From an uncultured Eubacterium sp. (GTDB lineage Bacteria > Bacillota > Clostridia > Lachnospirales > Lachnospiraceae): a stretch of DNA of 37,134 nucleotides. Under the pieces are notes generated by a model. That model had not been told where the DNA came from. It was given only the letters and a program-made list of their open reading frames with translations, and did no database searches. The translations under genes and the position numbers were made by a program. Below are positions 24,751 to 32,343 of the stretch, in pieces (the first letter of the stretch is position 1; each line of letters starts with the position of its first letter). The stretch is taken from NCBI GenBank assembly GCA_949959185.1, contig CATLIX010000034.1, forward strand, positions 1 to 37,134. The letters run 5' to 3'.

Positions 24751-25892
24751 TGGCAGAAAAGCATGAAATCGGGGACGTCTGTGCCGGTGGAAGTATGAAC
24801 ACGAGTATAATATCTATCCGGCATCTGTGTAAGGAATATTTAAACGTAACCCCCTTAAAGGATATAAGCGCGGAGATTAAAAAAGGAGAGGTGATTTCCA
24901 TTATAGGCCCGTCAGGCACAGGAAAGTCAACCCTGCTTCGATGTATCAATCTTCTGGAGACGCCCACAAAAGGCGAGATTGTGGTAGACGGTGTGGTAAC
25001 AACGGACAGGAAATGTAAGGTAAATCTGGTGAGGCGGAAGATGGGAATGGTATTTCAGTCCTTCAACCTGTTTGCACACAAGACCATTATAGAAAATATC
25101 ATGATGGGGCAGGTGGATCTTCTTGGCAGAAGCCGGCAGGAGGCTTATGATAAAGGGATGGAACTGCTGCGTAACATAGGGCTTGCAGACAAGGCTTTTT
25201 CTTATCCGGATGAACTTTCAGGAGGACAGAAGCAGCGTGCGGCTATTGCAAGGACGGTGGCCATGGAACCGGAAATTATTCTTTTTGACGAGCCGACTTC
25301 CGCCCTGGATCCCACTATGGTGGGGGAAGTTCTTTCGGTTATCCGCAGGCTGGCAGAGCAGGGAATGACCATGATGATCGTGACGCATGAAATGAAGTTT
25401 GCCCGGGATGTATCCACCCGGATATTTTATATGGATCAGGGCGAAATCTATGAGGACGGAACGCCGGAACAGATTTTTGAGCATCCAAAGAGGGAGAGAA
25501 CCAGGATATTTATCCGGCAGCTTAAGGTGCTCCATGTGGAAAAAATCTCACGTGATTTTGATTTTCCGGCCTTTATGACACGTCTTGAGGAGTTCGGACG
25601 TAAGCAGCAGTTTTCACAGAGACAGATTTACGCCATGCAGCTTGTTGTGGAGGAAGTGCTGATGCAAAAACTTCTGCCTGCGGCAGGGGAAGCGGAGGAA
25701 AGGGATCTTTCTCTGGATGTGGAATACAGCGAGAGGGAAAATCTGGCGCAGATGCGATTTTCCTATTATGGGCCTTCCTTTCATCCTTTTGGGGATGAAG
25801 AAGATTTGTCCGGCAGGATGGTAAAAGGAATGTCTAAAAAGATGGAGCATACGTTTGTGGATGGAAGGAATCAATTTATTATCAGTATATAG
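24750..25892 (+). CDS. GlnQ-like ABC ATPase with an extra GHKL-like C-terminal domain
   Basis: Residues about 16-255 are a complete polar-amino-acid transporter ATPase: Walker [23 protein letters not shown], signature [14 protein letters not shown], Walker [14 protein letters not shown] and [10 protein letters not shown]. Such proteins normally end there, at about 245 residues. This one continues for about 120 residues (from [11 protein letters not shown]) with [19 protein letters not shown] and [11 protein letters not shown]. These resemble the N-box helix and last strand of RsbW-type ATP-binding domains, and match the N-termini of the two symporters downstream. The N-box Asn is absent. Start: ATG 24750 or GTG 24747 after AAAGGGGGTG; ATG 24795 after GGTGGAAG is also possible. 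It powers the upstream permease. Confidence 0.85.
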   Translation: MAEKHEIGDVCAGGSMNTSIISIRHLCKEYLNVTPLKDISAEIKKGEVISIIGPSGTGKSTLLRCINLLETPTKGEIVVDGVVTTDRKCKVNLVRRKMGMVFQSFNLFAHKTIIENIMMGQVDLLGRSRQEAYDKGMELLRNIGLADKAFSYPDELSGGQKQRAAIARTVAMEPEIILFDEPTSALDPTMVGEVLSVIRRLAEQGMTMMIVTHEMKFARDVSTRIFYMDQGEIYEDGTPEQIFEHPKRERTRIFIRQLKVLHVEKISRDFDFPAFMTRLEEFGRKQQFSQRQIYAMQLVVEEVLMQKLLPAAGEAEERDLSLDVEYSERENLAQMRFSYYGPSFHPFGDEEDLSGRMVKGMSKKMEHTFVDGRNQFIISI

Positions 25893-25929
25893 ATTAAGAA
25901 AGTTTGATGGCATTGCCATGCTTTGTTTT

Positions 25930-25969
25930 GCGTACAGAAAGCAGATGCAAGGATAAAACAGCGTACAGA
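25930..25969. promoter_or_regulatory. Direct repeat in the leader of the first symporter gene
   Basis: GCGTACAGA occurs at 25930-25938 and again at 25961-25969, 31 bp apart (about three helical turns). An outer inverted pair TTAAGAAA (25894-25901) and TTTCTTAA (25973-25980) frames them. This 117-bp gap separates the ATPase gene from the symporter gene. A regulator operator or a small structured leader is possible. Confidence 0.3.
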
Positions 25970-26009
25970 GAGTTTCTTAAAAAATGCTTAATTGGAAATA
26001 AGAGAAAAA

Positions 26010-27596
26010 ATGATGGAAAAGTTGAAATTAAATAATGAAAATATTGCACAGACAAGCAGCCTTGCAGAAAAGACACTTGGAGAATGGGGCGTTGACGCCA
26101 GAAATATTATCCAAATCCGGCTTGCAGTGGAGGAAACGCTGTTAAAGTACCAGGAGGCTTTCGGCGTGGAGGCGGTATTTGCACAAAAATATATCAAACG
26201 TCTTAATCGGATTCGGCTGGAACTTTTCCTGCCAGGAGAAAGGTTTGATCCCTTTGATACAGGGGAGGAAGAACAGAGCCAGGTACTGCGGGGACTGCTG
26301 GCCAATATGGGGGTTGCGCCCGCGTGGCAGTACAAAAATGGAGAGAATCTTATTATATTTACTCCCAAAAAGAAGAAACGTTCTCAGATGGCTTCACTGG
26401 CACTGTCCGTAGTACTGGCATTTTTGTGCGGCGGTGTGTGCAGTTTCCTGCCGGAGAGTGTCAGGACTTTTCTTGCAAATGAGATTATCAGCCCGGTATT
26501 TAACCGTTTTATGGGGCTTTTATCAGCCATTGCAGGTCCTATGGTGTTTCTTTCCATTGTATGGGGAATATACAGCATTGGGGACATGGCGGCTATGGGC
26601 AGAATCGGAAAGAGGATGATTGGACGCTTTATGTGGATGACGATTCTTCTGACACTGCCCGTATGTGTGGTGGCCATACCATTTTTTTCTCTTAAAACCG
26701 GAGACGGGGGAAAGTTTGATTTTTCTGAATTGTTTCAAATGGTTCTGGATATTGTACCAGACAACTTTTTTACGCCCTTTACAGAAGGGAATCCCATGCA
26801 GATTATTTTTGTGTCAGTTTTAATCGGAATCGCAATGCTGATTCTGGGAAACAAAGCTACAATTGCCGCGGCCTTTGTGGAACAGTCCAATTATATGATA
26901 CAGCTTATTATGGAGGCCGTCAGTTCTTTTGTTCCAGTGTTTGTGTTCGGCAGCATTTTAAATATGATACTGGGTAACAGCTTTTCAGTATTTCTTCCTT
27001 TATATAAGGTGATTCTGGTAATGCTTATGGGAGATACTGTTCTTCTGGCAGTGTATCTTGTGCTGGTATGCAAAAGGAGGAAGGTACAGCCTGTGGTATT
27101 GCTGAAAAAGATGACGCCCACTTTTCTGATTGCATTAACCACGGCGTCTTCTTCTGCCGCATTTGGGGTGAATATGGAGTGCTGTGAAAAAGACCTTGGG
27201 ATTGACAGAAGGATCGTTAATTTTGGTATCCCTTTAGGGCAGGTTATCTTTATGCCGGGGGTTTCCGTTATGTTTCTGGCGGTGGGATTTTGTATGGCTG
27301 AAATCTATGGCGTGACGGTTTCTCCGGCATGGCTGGTTACGGCCGGTCTCATTGCTGTTGTGCTTGCGGTGGCGGCGCCTCCTGTTCCCGGCGGTGCGCT
27401 GACCTGTTATACGATTTTGTTTGCCCAGCTTAAGATTCCCATGGAGGCTGTAGCGGTCACCATTGCCCTCAATGTAATAATGGAATTTGTTACCACAGCG
27501 GTGAACCTGTTCTGTCTGCAGGCGGAACTTGTGGAACTGTCTGCCGGTCTTGATATGCTGGATGTGAGAAAACTGAGAGAGAAGAAAAATGTATGA
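26010..27596 (+). CDS. DAACS-type symporter with an N-terminal GHKL-like domain
   Basis: Residues 1-120 are soluble and hold IIQIRLAVEETLLKYQEAFG and APAWQYKNGENLIIFTPK, a domain shared with the preceding ATPase tail. Residues 126-528 form a dicarboxylate/amino-acid:cation symporter. MLILGN and LTTASSSAAFG correspond to the serine-rich hairpin 1. PLGQVIFMPG lies where canonical members have NMDGT, and PPVPGGALTCYTIL corresponds to hairpin 2. The last helix, NVIMEFVTTAVNLF, lacks the Arg that binds the acidic side chain in glutamate/aspartate carriers, so substrate or coupling ion may differ. ATG 26010 or 26013 is the likely start, with only weak ribosome-site sequence; TTG 25992 is in frame. 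The family call for the membrane part is firm. Confidence 0.85.
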   Translation: MMEKLKLNNENIAQTSSLAEKTLGEWGVDARNIIQIRLAVEETLLKYQEAFGVEAVFAQKYIKRLNRIRLELFLPGERFDPFDTGEEEQSQVLRGLLANMGVAPAWQYKNGENLIIFTPKKKKRSQMASLALSVVLAFLCGGVCSFLPESVRTFLANEIISPVFNRFMGLLSAIAGPMVFLSIVWGIYSIGDMAAMGRIGKRMIGRFMWMTILLTLPVCVVAIPFFSLKTGDGGKFDFSELFQMVLDIVPDNFFTPFTEGNPMQIIFVSVLIGIAMLILGNKATIAAAFVEQSNYMIQLIMEAVSSFVPVFVFGSILNMILGNSFSVFLPLYKVILVMLMGDTVLLAVYLVLVCKRRKVQPVVLLKKMTPTFLIALTTASSSAAFGVNMECCEKDLGIDRRIVNFGIPLGQVIFMPGVSVMFLAVGFCMAEIYGVTVSPAWLVTAGLIAVVLAVAAPPVPGGALTCYTILFAQLKIPMEAVAVTIALNVIMEFVTTAVNLFCLQAELVELSAGLDMLDVRKLREKKNV

Positions 27597-27642
27597 AATA
27601 GCTGAAAGAACCCGAACTGTCAGCAGAAGAAAAGGAGAAAAA

Positions 27643-28107
27643 ATGGAAAATGCATCAATGTTGGAATTTCATGCGGACGATATTATTTTGAAAGAAGGCG
27701 AAACTTATGAGGAAATGTACAAAATTATATCCGGTTCTGTAGCAGTTTATATCCGGTATGGGGAAAAGGAGGAACACCTGATTGGGATTTATTCCAGGTC
27801 CAGGTGTTTCGGCGAAACCAATGTGTTTTCCAGCCAGCCAGGTATTTATACGGTGGTGGCCTATGGGGATGTGCTTCTGATGCGCATTACAAAGGATTCT
27901 CTGGAAGAATTTATCAGAAGAAATCCCGGAAATGCAATTGATATCATGCAGAATATGGTACAGACCAATATGCTGATGCAGAAAAATATCGATCTGCTGC
28001 TGGACGATATTTATGAAAAGCAGGATATCAATAAGAGAAGAACAGAAGAGATGAAAGACAAGATCAGACAGTACCGCATGAACGGATTTAATCTTTTAGG
28101 AGTTTAA
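27643..28107 (+). CDS. Cyclic-nucleotide-binding-fold protein lacking a DNA-binding domain
   Basis: The 154-residue product has a CAP/CRP-type beta-roll: HADDIILKEGETYEEMYKIISGSVAVY, GIYSRSRCFGETNVFSSQPG, YTVVAYGDVLLMRI, then the helix EEFIRRNPGNAIDIMQNMV. The chain ends about 50 residues later in a charged helix (YEKQDINKRRTEEMKDKIRQ) without a helix-turn-helix. In the phosphate-binding cassette the FGE is kept, but the usual Arg-Ala after the Pro is replaced by Gly-Ile-Tyr. It may therefore bind another ligand or act as a scaffold. ATG 27643 has AAAGGAG 5 nt upstream; ATG 27589 overlaps the symporter end but lacks one. Placed between two symporter genes, it may regulate transport at the protein level. 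Confidence 0.8.
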   Translation: MENASMLEFHADDIILKEGETYEEMYKIISGSVAVYIRYGEKEEHLIGIYSRSRCFGETNVFSSQPGIYTVVAYGDVLLMRITKDSLEEFIRRNPGNAIDIMQNMVQTNMLMQKNIDLLLDDIYEKQDINKRRTEEMKDKIRQYRMNGFNLLGV

Positions 28108-28108
28108 A

Positions 28109-29242
28109 ATGCAGGATTACAACCTGACAAATCATGATATAGATGCGGCGTGTCATCAAGTAGAGATATTTTGTGAACGCGCCAATGGAGAAAAAAGAGA
28201 CATTCTCCGCACACGACTGGCTGTGGAAGAGATACTGATGAAATATCAGGAAGCTTTTGGCGCAAAGGGGACTTTTCAGTTTCAGTGCAGAAAGCGGATA
28301 AACCGTCTGCATGCCAGTTTTTCTATTCCGGGAGAAAGATTGGATGTGGTCCATACGGATGGCGGCGAAGAAAGCGCTATCTTAAAAGGCATCCTTTCAG
28401 GTATGGGAGAAATTCCCGCATGGCAGTTCAAAAACGGAGTCAATTACCTTACCTTTGTGTTAAAAAAGAAAAAATTATCTCCTGCCGTATCACTGCAGGC
28501 AGCAGTTCTTTTCGGCTTTCGGAACTTCTGGAAATGGTTCTGGGAATTGTACCGGACAATTTTTTAACTCCTTTTTTGGAGGGAAATCCTTTACAGATTA
28601 TTTTTCTTGCAGTTCTTGCAGGGATGGCAATGCTGATTCTGGGGAACAGGGCTGCGGTTGTTTCAATGTTTTTAAAACAGGCAAATGTCATTATATTACT
28701 AATCATGGAAAATATCAGTACTTTTGTCCCCGTTTTCATTTTTGGCAGTCTTCCTGAAAAAAGTTTTTCCGGTTTTTCTGATCGGTCTGACAACAGCTTC
28801 TTCTTCTGCCGCATTTTTGGAAAACAGGAAAGTGTGCGAGGAAAAGCTGGGGATTGATAAAAAAATTGTAAATATCGGCGTTCCTCTTGGACAGGTGGTA
28901 TTCATGCCGGGGTTTTCTATTTTATATTTTGTAATGGGAATTTGCATGGCGGAGATTTATGGTGTGAAGATATCCCCGGTATGGCTGATTACAGCGCTGA
29001 TCATTGCGGTAGTACTGGCTGTGGCTACACCGCCCATTCCCGGAGGCGCTCTTGCCTGCTATACGATTCTGCTTTTACAGCTTGAAATCCCTGCCCAGGC
29101 CATTGTGATTGCAGTTGCCATAAATGTGATACTGGATTTTTTTGCTACAGCAGTAGATTTGTTTTGTCTGGAGGCAGAGTTGACAGAACTGGCGGGGGAC
29201 CTTGAAATGCTGGATGTGGAGAAAATCCGGAAAACATTTTAA
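28109..29242 (+). pseudogene. Second GHKL-like/DAACS symporter, with two internal deletions
   Basis: This is a paralogue of the gene at 26010. Its N-terminal domain is intact (TRLAVEEILMKYQEAFG, IPAWQFKNGVNYLTFVLK). Near 28512 the frame jumps to LSELLEMVLGIVPDNFLTPF, skipping about 110 residues that the other copy has. Near 28755, after FVPVFIFGSL, it jumps again to LKKVFPVFLIGLTTASSSAAF, skipping about 47 residues. The rest to the stop (PLGQVVFMPG, TPPIPGGALACYTIL, DVEKIRKTF) matches. Both losses remove membrane helices and break the frame, so no transporter can be made. The first 120-odd residues could still be translated from ATG 28109 (TTAGGAG upstream), giving a free copy of the soluble domain. 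Confidence 0.85.
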
Positions 29243-29484
29243 AATTATGATAAATGTGCCATAATGGTGAAGAACAAACAGATAAACTGAAAAACGGGTT
29301 TTGCCGACAAAAGGTACAGATGTTGTTTTTGCTGCAATTTCATCTTCTTCACTCTTATTATCAAAGTCAGGTGTTTTAAATGGCAGGAAATTCACTTCCG
29401 GGTATTTCATGCAAATGGCAGATACGTTTTCTTTTGTTGAGAAGGAAAAAAAGGAATATTCTGAAATTGACCGGATTGTATAGT

Positions 29485-30465
29485 ATGAGAAAAATATGTT
29501 CGCCGGCAGTTCTGTGTCTGTTGCTCTGCTTCCTGGCAGCCGCAGGCTGCGGGAATAAAAACAGAACTGCCGGAATTCAGATGACGGTTTTAGAATTCTC
29601 CGGCAGCCTGGAGTTAAAGCTGGAACATTTTCTTCCGGATGGAAAGGTTTTGCTGGAACAACTGCCCGGAGGATTTGATTTCAGCAGCGGAGCAGGCGGC
29701 TGGGCAACATATTTCAACCTGCATACGGACGGAACTTTTACGGGCCGGTATCATGATTCCGACATGGGAGACGCGGGAACAGGATATTCTGCCGGTACGG
29801 TGTATGTCTGCAATTTTGATGGGAAATTTTCCATACCGGAACGGACTGGCCGGTATACATACGCCATGACACTGGAGTATCTGAATGGGGAAGGGACGCC
29901 GGGAACGGAGTATTATGAGGATAATATCCGGTATATTTACAGTGAACCATATGGATTTGATGATGGAGAAGAATTTCTTATTTATCTGCCGGGCTGTCCC
30001 CTGGAGAAGATGTCAGAAGAACTTCTTTTCTGGTCAGGGATGTATACCGGAATCAGAGAAACCCTTCCTTCCGGGTATTATGTTATCTATAATGTAAACG
30101 GGAAACAGGGATTTGTGGGGATGAAAGAAGACAGCCTGTGGGGAAAGCGGTATACTTCTTTCCATGAGGGCCGCAGGATGGAACTGCGTCCTTCTTATTA
30201 TTCGGAAAGCCATCTGATGCTTTTTTCGGAGGGCGGGGAAGTGGCAGCCGATTTGTGCTTTGCATGGGCCAGAGATGACGGGAAGGAATTTCAGGCATAC
30301 GATTCTTGCGGAGGGGGAGATTACAGGATTTCACCGTCCTTTTCCAGGGAGAATGGACAGGTGGAAATTTCTGTCACAAGCCTGTCGGGATATGATTTTT
30401 CTCCCTGGGGCGGAACGGAAGAAGGGGTTTTGGCGGGAGTTTTCGAGAACAGGGGCGGGTTTTAA
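29485..30465 (+). CDS. Putative lipoprotein of unknown function
   Basis: The 326-residue protein starts with a lipoprotein signal (RKICSPAVLCLLLCFLAAAGC; the Cys is at about residue 22). The rest is predicted beta-rich and aromatic, with repeated Gly-Tyr patterns (FDFSSGAGGWATYFNLHTDG, FTGRYHDSDMGDAG). This resembles Clostridial exported proteins that hold a lipocalin-like domain, but I cannot name a family. The frame is open upstream to 29380, yet the signal peptide points to ATG 29485. No strong ribosome site precedes it. The 240 bp between it and the broken symporter contain nothing I can identify. Confidence 0.65.
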   Translation: MRKICSPAVLCLLLCFLAAAGCGNKNRTAGIQMTVLEFSGSLELKLEHFLPDGKVLLEQLPGGFDFSSGAGGWATYFNLHTDGTFTGRYHDSDMGDAGTGYSAGTVYVCNFDGKFSIPERTGRYTYAMTLEYLNGEGTPGTEYYEDNIRYIYSEPYGFDDGEEFLIYLPGCPLEKMSEELLFWSGMYTGIRETLPSGYYVIYNVNGKQGFVGMKEDSLWGKRYTSFHEGRRMELRPSYYSESHLMLFSEGGEVAADLCFAWARDDGKEFQAYDSCGGGDYRISPSFSRENGQVEISVTSLSGYDFSPWGGTEEGVLAGVFENRGGF

Positions 30466-30489
30466 ACAGCCAGGATGAAAAAGCTGCAT

Positions 30490-30512
30490 GGCAGAAGCAT
30501 ACGCGTTCTGCC
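30490..30512 (+). terminator. Weak hairpin after the lipoprotein gene
   Basis: GGCAGAA (30490-30496) pairs with TTCTGCC (30506-30512) around a 9-nt loop, about 25 bp after the lipoprotein stop. Only short T-stretches follow further on, so termination is uncertain. Confidence 0.3.
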
Positions 30513-30581
30513 TGTAAAGACAATTTTACACAATTTTAAGATTTTTTATCACATTTTTTTATACCTTTTTGTCTGAGGTCT

Positions 30582-30589
30582 GGTATAAT
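30582..30589 (+). promoter_or_regulatory. Extended -10 promoter element before the alarmone synthetase
   Basis: TGGTATAAT is an extended -10 element with its TATAAT at 30584-30589, about 35 bp before the ATG of the alarmone synthetase. No good -35 hexamer lies 16-18 bp upstream; the surrounding DNA is very T-rich, as is common with extended -10 promoters. Confidence 0.5.
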
Positions 30590-30624
30590 TTACCCATAAC
30601 ATAGAGGAGGAACAACAGGAACCG

Positions 30625-31236
30625 ATGACGAACGAGGAATATTATGCGTTTATCCGGCCTTATGCGGATGCCAGTGAGGTGCTGCTGGCCCGGTTAAACG
30701 TTTTAAAGCATAATCTGTACAGTGAATCTTCCGGCCAGCCCATCCATAATATCCAGAACCGTATTAAGGAAAAGGATAGTATGGAGGAAAAACTCAGGAA
30801 AAAAGAAAAGGAACCTACCGTGATGAACGCCAAGGATTATCTGCAGGATATTGCGGGCGTCCGTGTCATCTGCTATTTTGTGGAGGATATTTACAATCTT
30901 GTGGATGCACTGAAGCGGCAGGTGGATTTAATTGTAATCCGGGAATGTGATTATATTTCTGAACCAAAACCCAATGGATACCGAAGTTACCATATTATTG
31001 TGGGCATTCCGGTGTACTGTCTGGACGGAATGGAATATTTTCCGGTGGAAATACAGTTCCGCACCATGTCCATGGATTTCTGGGCCAGTATGGAACATCG
31101 GATACTCTATAAAATGGAGCGGGACGACCGGGAGAAACTGGCGGCAGAGCTGAAAGAATATGCAGAACATCTGGTGAGAATTGAAAGCAGGTTTGAGCAG
31201 TACAGCGACGGGCATACGGTTTTGCTGGAACAATGA
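30625..31236 (+). CDS. Small alarmone synthetase, (p)ppGpp synthetase (RelQ-like)
   Basis: The 203-residue cytoplasmic protein is a single-domain RelA/SpoT-type synthetase, which transfers pyrophosphate from ATP to GDP or GTP. Visible motifs are DIAGVRVICYF, EPKPNGYRSYHIIV (GTP-site loop with the conserved Tyr), VEIQFRTMSMDFWASMEH and a C-terminal helix (YAEHLVRIESRFEQ) of the kind used for oligomerisation. It lacks the hydrolase, TGS and ACT domains of long RSH proteins, so it can make but not degrade the alarmone. AGGAGG (30605-30610) is rather far from ATG 30625; CAGGA nearer to it may serve. cbiB starts 13 bp after the stop. Confidence 0.9.
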   Translation: MTNEEYYAFIRPYADASEVLLARLNVLKHNLYSESSGQPIHNIQNRIKEKDSMEEKLRKKEKEPTVMNAKDYLQDIAGVRVICYFVEDIYNLVDALKRQVDLIVIRECDYISEPKPNGYRSYHIIVGIPVYCLDGMEYFPVEIQFRTMSMDFWASMEHRILYKMERDDREKLAAELKEYAEHLVRIESRFEQYSDGHTVLLEQ

Positions 31237-31249
31237 GTAAGGAGAGAAA

Positions 31250-32236
31250 ATGAAAATGAATCTGTATATCTGTACTACTGCCGCGCTGTTTCTGGGAATT
31301 CTGCTGGATTTTATTGTGGGGGACCCTCCGGGATGGTATCACCCGGTACAGGCCATAGGGGGAATGATTACCAGAACGGAACGGTGGCTGCGGAACCTGT
31401 TTCCCAAAACGCCCAAAGGGGAACGGACATCCGGAGTGGTTCTGGTATTTCTGGTGACAGGATGTTCCACCCTGATTCCCCTGGGATTGCTGCTGGCCTG
31501 CTATCATGTTCATGTTCTGCTGGGGACGGGCGTGGAGGCAGTCTTATGCGGTTCCCTTCTGGCAGCCAAATCATTAAGGCAGGAGAGCGGTAAGGTACAG
31601 GAAGCACTGGAAACAGAAGGTGTGGAGGCCGGCCGGAAAGCAGTTTCCATGATAGTGGGCAGGGATACGGAACATCTCAGTGAGGAAGGCGTGGTCCGGG
31701 CGGCTGTGGAAACAGTGGCGGAAAATACGTCGGACGGGGTAATTGCACCTATGTTTTATATGGCGCTGTTTGGCGGTGCGGGAGGTTTTTTCTATAAATC
31801 CATCAATACCATGGATTCCATGGTGGGTTATAAAAATGACAGATACCGCTATTTCGGTACGGGAGCGGCAGTTCTGGATGATGTGGTTAATTTTATTCCT
31901 GCCAGAATCAGCGCTCTGTTTATGATAATGGCCTGTCCTTTCTGCGGAATGGATATGCGGGGGGCTTTCCGGATTTTTCGACGGGACCGGTTTTGCCATG
32001 CAAGCCCTAATTCCGCCCAGACAGAGGCCGTAATGGCGGGAGCTCTGCAGGTGCAGCTTGCAGGAGATGCCTGGTATTTTGGCAGAAAGCATGAAAAACC
32101 ATCCATTGGGGATGATATCCGCCCGGTGGAGCCGGAGGACATCAGAAGAAGCGGGCGTCTGATGTATGTTACTGCGGTTTTATGTGCGGTGTTTCTGCTG
32201 AGTATAAAGGGATTTTTTCTTATGATGCTTTTTTAA
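31250..32236 (+). CDS. cbiB: Adenosylcobinamide-phosphate synthase
   Basis: CbiB (also called CobD) attaches aminopropanol, or its phosphate, to adenosylcobyric acid in the membrane. The 328-residue protein has the family opening LLDFIVGDPPGWYHPVQAIG, the central VRAAVETVAENTSDGVIAPMFY, NTMDSMVGYKNDRY and FGTGAAVLDDVVNFIPARI, the late CHASPNSAQTEAVMAGAL and several membrane helices. Length is normal. ATG 31250 follows AAGGAGAGA. It is separated by 18 kb from the other cobalamin genes and instead sits behind the alarmone synthetase, probably in one transcript. No cobalamin riboswitch is visible upstream. Confidence 0.93.
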   Translation: MKMNLYICTTAALFLGILLDFIVGDPPGWYHPVQAIGGMITRTERWLRNLFPKTPKGERTSGVVLVFLVTGCSTLIPLGLLLACYHVHVLLGTGVEAVLCGSLLAAKSLRQESGKVQEALETEGVEAGRKAVSMIVGRDTEHLSEEGVVRAAVETVAENTSDGVIAPMFYMALFGGAGGFFYKSINTMDSMVGYKNDRYRYFGTGAAVLDDVVNFIPARISALFMIMACPFCGMDMRGAFRIFRRDRFCHASPNSAQTEAVMAGALQVQLAGDAWYFGRKHEKPSIGDDIRPVEPEDIRRSGRLMYVTAVLCAVFLLSIKGFFLMMLF

Positions 32237-32277
32237 TGAAGTGCTTCCGGCAGTGTTTCCGGAAAGGTCTGAAACAG

Positions 32278-32306
32278 TTGATTTCAGAAAACACTTATGA
32301 TATAAT
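32278..32306 (+). promoter_or_regulatory. Near-consensus promoter for the HD-GYP regulator
   Basis: TTGATT (32278-32283) and TATAAT (32301-32306) are 17 bp apart, with TGA forming an extended -10. Transcription would start near 32313, about 30 nt before ATG 32344. Confidence 0.8.
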
Positions 32307-32343
32307 CGGGGCATGTAGGAGAAATTGCGGCAAAGGAGAAGTC

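Noticed and set aside
29301-29483. 60-residue plus-strand ORF between the broken symporter and the lipoprotein
   Set aside because: No ribosome site, no recognisable motif, and its minus-strand overlap is equally featureless. It may be gene debris but I cannot support it.
31250-32236. Cobalamin riboswitch before cbiB
   Set aside because: Only 13 bp separate cbiB from the alarmone synthetase gene, and no GGGAA/B12-box pattern is present there.
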